DNA of 35,244 nt, taken from contig JACOSX010000130.1 of the NCBI GenBank assembly GCA_016178625.1, positions 1 to 35,244 on the forward strand. The letters run 5' to 3'. The translations under genes were made by a program, and so were the position numbers. The stretch is from Ignavibacteria bacterium. GTDB taxonomy: Bacteria; Bacteroidota; Ignavibacteria; UBA10030; SZUA-254. The notes under the pieces are model-generated. The model searched no databases, was not told the DNA's origin, and worked only from the letters and a program-made list of their open reading frames with translations. Below are positions 33,482 to 35,244 of the stretch, in pieces; position 1 is the stretch's first letter, and every line of letters begins with the position of its first letter.

Positions 33482-34309
33482 CTATTGAGCTGCCCACGCG
33501 CTCATGCGGTTCAGGGGCTCATGAATATAGGGACCCCAGACGGAAGGAGAGCGTCGAATCTCGCCCTCGAAGAACGTGAGAAGGCTCTGTATGACCTCAC
33601 GTTGGTTTGCGCGAACTACTTCGACTCCTAATCTGATGCCACCGTGGAGATGTACCCGTCCATCCTGAAACTGTGGAACTGCCGCAAGCAAGGGAACTCC
33701 CGCGAATGCCGCGAGGCGAGCGGGAAGCGTGGAGGCGATACGATCTTCCCCAAGAAAGTGAACAGGGCAACAGCGCGAGCCGGCAAAAACATCTGCAATA
33801 ACAATGGCTCGACCACCTGTGCGTAAGTGCCGGACGAGTCGGCGTAGCCCGGAGAGACCGCCACCCGGCACATTAACGTGGCCCGTACGCTGAACCCACG
33901 CGCCTGCAGCGAGAATCAGGGCAAAGTCATGAACGCGACACCATTCTGCAAGCAACCGAGCCCAGGGTGTGTGGCAGATCGCGATGATACAACCCGTCTC
34001 GACGGCTAGGGGAAATGTGCAGTCAACAATTGCGAGGGTCCCAAGGCGAAGGGGAGTCCTTAGGATCAAAGACACTGATCTCCTCAAGAGTCGTGCGAGC
34101 CATATATCCCGAAGAGTGCAATAGAGGCCACCGGTTGTTGCCATAATGCAGGTGGGAATTTCAACCCAGCCCCAGCGCACGGTAAGAGAGTGGAAACATG
34201 CAATGATAGATGACAAGTATCCACACGCAAAGAGTAGAATGCGTAGGTACCGTGGCACACTCTTCTGCCCCGTGTCGAGAGTCCGGAGAGACCTTAGCAC
34301 AGGAAGCAC
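33482..34309 (-). CDS. Putative lysophospholipid/lipid A acyltransferase-like membrane protein
   Basis: A 275-residue protein with two hydrophobic N-terminal segments (LRILLFACGYLSSIIACF and VEIPTCIMATTGGLYCTL), then a domain with features of the LpxL/LABLAT acyltransferases: a histidine in CHTPWARLLAEW where the H-x4-acid motif is expected (acid not evident), RAIVIADVFAGSRCCPVHFLG, and SVWGPYIHEPL near the end. The gene is visibly richer in G+C than its neighbours (many GCC/CGG codons), which suggests transfer. The GTG start at 34309 lacks a clear ribosome site. The functional call is tentative because the catalytic acid is not seen. Confidence 0.5.
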   Translation of the reverse strand: MLPVLRSLRTLDTGQKSVPRYLRILLFACGYLSSIIACFHSLTVRWGWVEIPTCIMATTGGLYCTLRDIWLARLLRRSVSLILRTPLRLGTLAIVDCTFPLAVETGCIIAICHTPWARLLAEWCRVHDFALILAAGAWVQRTGHVNVPGGGLSGLRRLVRHLRTGGRAIVIADVFAGSRCCPVHFLGEDRIASTLPARLAAFAGVPLLAAVPQFQDGRVHLHGGIRLGVEVVRANQREVIQSLLTFFEGEIRRSPSVWGPYIHEPLNRMSAWAAQ

Positions 34310-34654
34310 TTAACCGACGTGAGCAATTTTGCCACCAATCCGATGCTGAGCGATCGTTGACTTGTAAAATGTAAGTAATTGATGTTACGCAGAATCAAAG
34401 ATTGATTCCTTTTTTGGACCTCACCCCTAACCCTCTCCTGCGAGGAGAGGATGTTTTAACATCCTCTCCTATAAGGGGAGGATTATCCCGAAGGGATCGA
34501 GGCTGTGTAAAAAGTCAATCAGTGCAGCGATGTAATAAAGCATCCCCGCAGCAAGCTGCGGGGTATTAAGGGCGTAGCCCAAATTCTCCGTCATTCCGAA
34601 ATGTTTCTGTTCGGAATCTAAACGCAGGGCTACGCTGATTGGCAACGCTTGCGT
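34310..34654. repeat. Hairpin-rich intergenic region
   Basis: No gene in 345 bases. Clear inverted repeats: AGGAGAGGATGTT/AACATCCTCTCCT (34443-34470, 13 bp), CCCCGCAGC-AA-GCTGCGGGG (34544-34563, 9 bp) and ATTCCGAA/TTCGGAAT (34593-34617, 8 bp). The second, read on the minus strand, lies about 90 bases past the fucosidase stop and is followed by ATGCTTTATT, so it may serve as a weak terminator. GATTGGCAAC near 34638 also occurs (reverse strand) in the 30.3-kb repeat, hinting at a shared dispersed element. Confidence 0.5.
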
Positions 34655-35244
34655 CTAATGCTCTTTCTTCGATGCTTTAAACAATGCAATATTTGAAATA
34701 GCAGGAGAATTATTTGATTCTTTGATTACGATTTTTATTTTATCCGTTTGAGCGGGCGATATTCGTAGGATTCTTTTGTATCCGATCGTAGTGCCCTGAG
34801 CAACTGTCTCCCACGTATCGTTTTTGAATATCTGAATTTCGAACGAGGATATTCGTTGCCCCAGTTGGATGGGTTCCTGAATCATAATTCTATCAAATTC
34901 TTTTCTCCCGTTCAGTATAATTTCAAGAGTTGCATTTCGTTTATCGTTGTCAGCAGCCCAAAAACTTTTAACGTCATTATCAAGAATATTATCCGGGCTA
35001 TAATTCGCATGATAATTTGAAGCGGTTGCCTTTCCGCCGGAAGCCAGGTTAACCTTAAAAGTTTCATCCAGTATCGCCCTGAATTCCTTCAATGTTCGTA
35101 TGTCGTTTTCATTGATGCGTCCGTTTGGGTCGGGTGGCATGTTGAGCAACAGAACGGCGTTTCTTCCCACCGACTTGTAATAGAGATCTACCAATTCTTG
35201 CGGCGACTTTACAAGACTGTCTTCGCTTCGATGATAGAACCAAC
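34655..35244 (-). CDS. GH29 alpha-L-fucosidase, C-terminal part (cut by window edge)
   Basis: The frame is open to the right edge. From the edge it reads WFYHRSEDSLVKSPQELVDLYYKSVGRNAVLLLNMPPDPNG, the end of a family 29 fucosidase catalytic domain, then a discoidin-like (F5/8 type C) module from about NLASGGKATASN to the end (SPDNILDND, FWAADND, IQEPIQLGQRI). Catalytic residues lie outside the window. It would release fucose from glycans, probably in the periplasm or outside the cell. The conserved residues upstream of the in-frame TTG near 35194 show the gene does not start there. Confidence 0.9.
   Translation of the reverse strand, partial: WFYHRSEDSLVKSPQELVDLYYKSVGRNAVLLLNMPPDPNGRINENDIRTLKEFRAILDETFKVNLASGGKATASNYHANYSPDNILDNDVKSFWAADNDKRNATLEIILNGRKEFDRIMIQEPIQLGQRISSFEIQIFKNDTWETVAQGTTIGYKRILRISPAQTDKIKIVIKESNNSPAISNIALFKASKKEH

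Noticed and set aside
1-35244. CRISPR arrays, tRNA or rRNA genes, and insertion sequences with transposase
   Set aside because: No regularly spaced direct repeats, cloverleaf genes, rRNA segments or transposase motifs were recognised on reading both strands by eye.

Overview
The window reads as chromosomal DNA of a free-living Gram-negative bacterium. I place it tentatively in or near the Ignavibacteriota/Chlorobiota/Bacteroidota assemblage. The basis is gene content (BatA-like anchored vWA protein, Porin_O_P-type outer-membrane porin, BioD with a YWKPIQAGD motif, GH29 fucosidase) and clear Shine-Dalgarno sites in front of several genes. This placement is inference. No rRNA, tRNA, CRISPR array, transposase or phage gene was seen.

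Left third (1-16480, all minus strand). A 13.7-kb sulfate-to-cysteine operon runs from a promoter at 16452-16480 down to 2711. Its order is: Cys-rich leader peptide, intrinsic terminator, sulfite reductase, APS reductase (cysH), a shortened porin, sulfate-binding protein, cysT-cysW-cysA transporter, fused APS kinase/ATP sulfurylase, siroheme synthase (cysG), a small zinc-finger protein, a CysM-like PLP enzyme, a JAMM peptidase (Mec-like), and a three-domain CysO-MoeZ (sulfur carrier + E1-like + rhodanese) fusion. Together these import sulfate, activate and reduce it to sulfide, make the siroheme cofactor, and probably load sulfur on a protein carrier for cysteine synthesis as in the mycobacterial CysO/CysM/Mec route. 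The leader region can be folded by hand into the 1:2, 2:3 and 3:4 pairings of classical ribosome-mediated attenuation, which suggests cysteine feedback on the whole operon. Downstream of it lies a biotin operon (bioB-bioF-bioD, bioD cut by the window edge).

Middle (16481-23586). A divergent intergenic region carries two strong palindromes. It is followed by a plus-strand set: BatA-like vWA membrane protein, hflX and an inositol-monophosphatase gene. A minus-strand hybrid histidine kinase follows that has lost its ATPase domain and is broken into two frames.

Right part (23587-35244, all minus strand). Here lie a membrane-anchored 2Fe-2S ferredoxin and a long housekeeping run: CADD-like enzyme, peptide deformylase, pterin dehydratase, TPR protein, pyrE, mscS, NUDIX hydrolase, small Cys protein and pyrimidine-nucleoside phosphorylase. 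Then come murI, a tag/DUF5655/membrane-protein trio, a small beta-barrel protein, a GC-rich acyltransferase-like gene, and the 3' end of an alpha-L-fucosidase gene. Hairpin-rich intergenic repeats occur at 30.1, 31.3 and 34.5 kb.

The two most interesting items are the cysteine attenuator and the CysO-MoeZ fusion whose Gly-Gly carrier end is internal.
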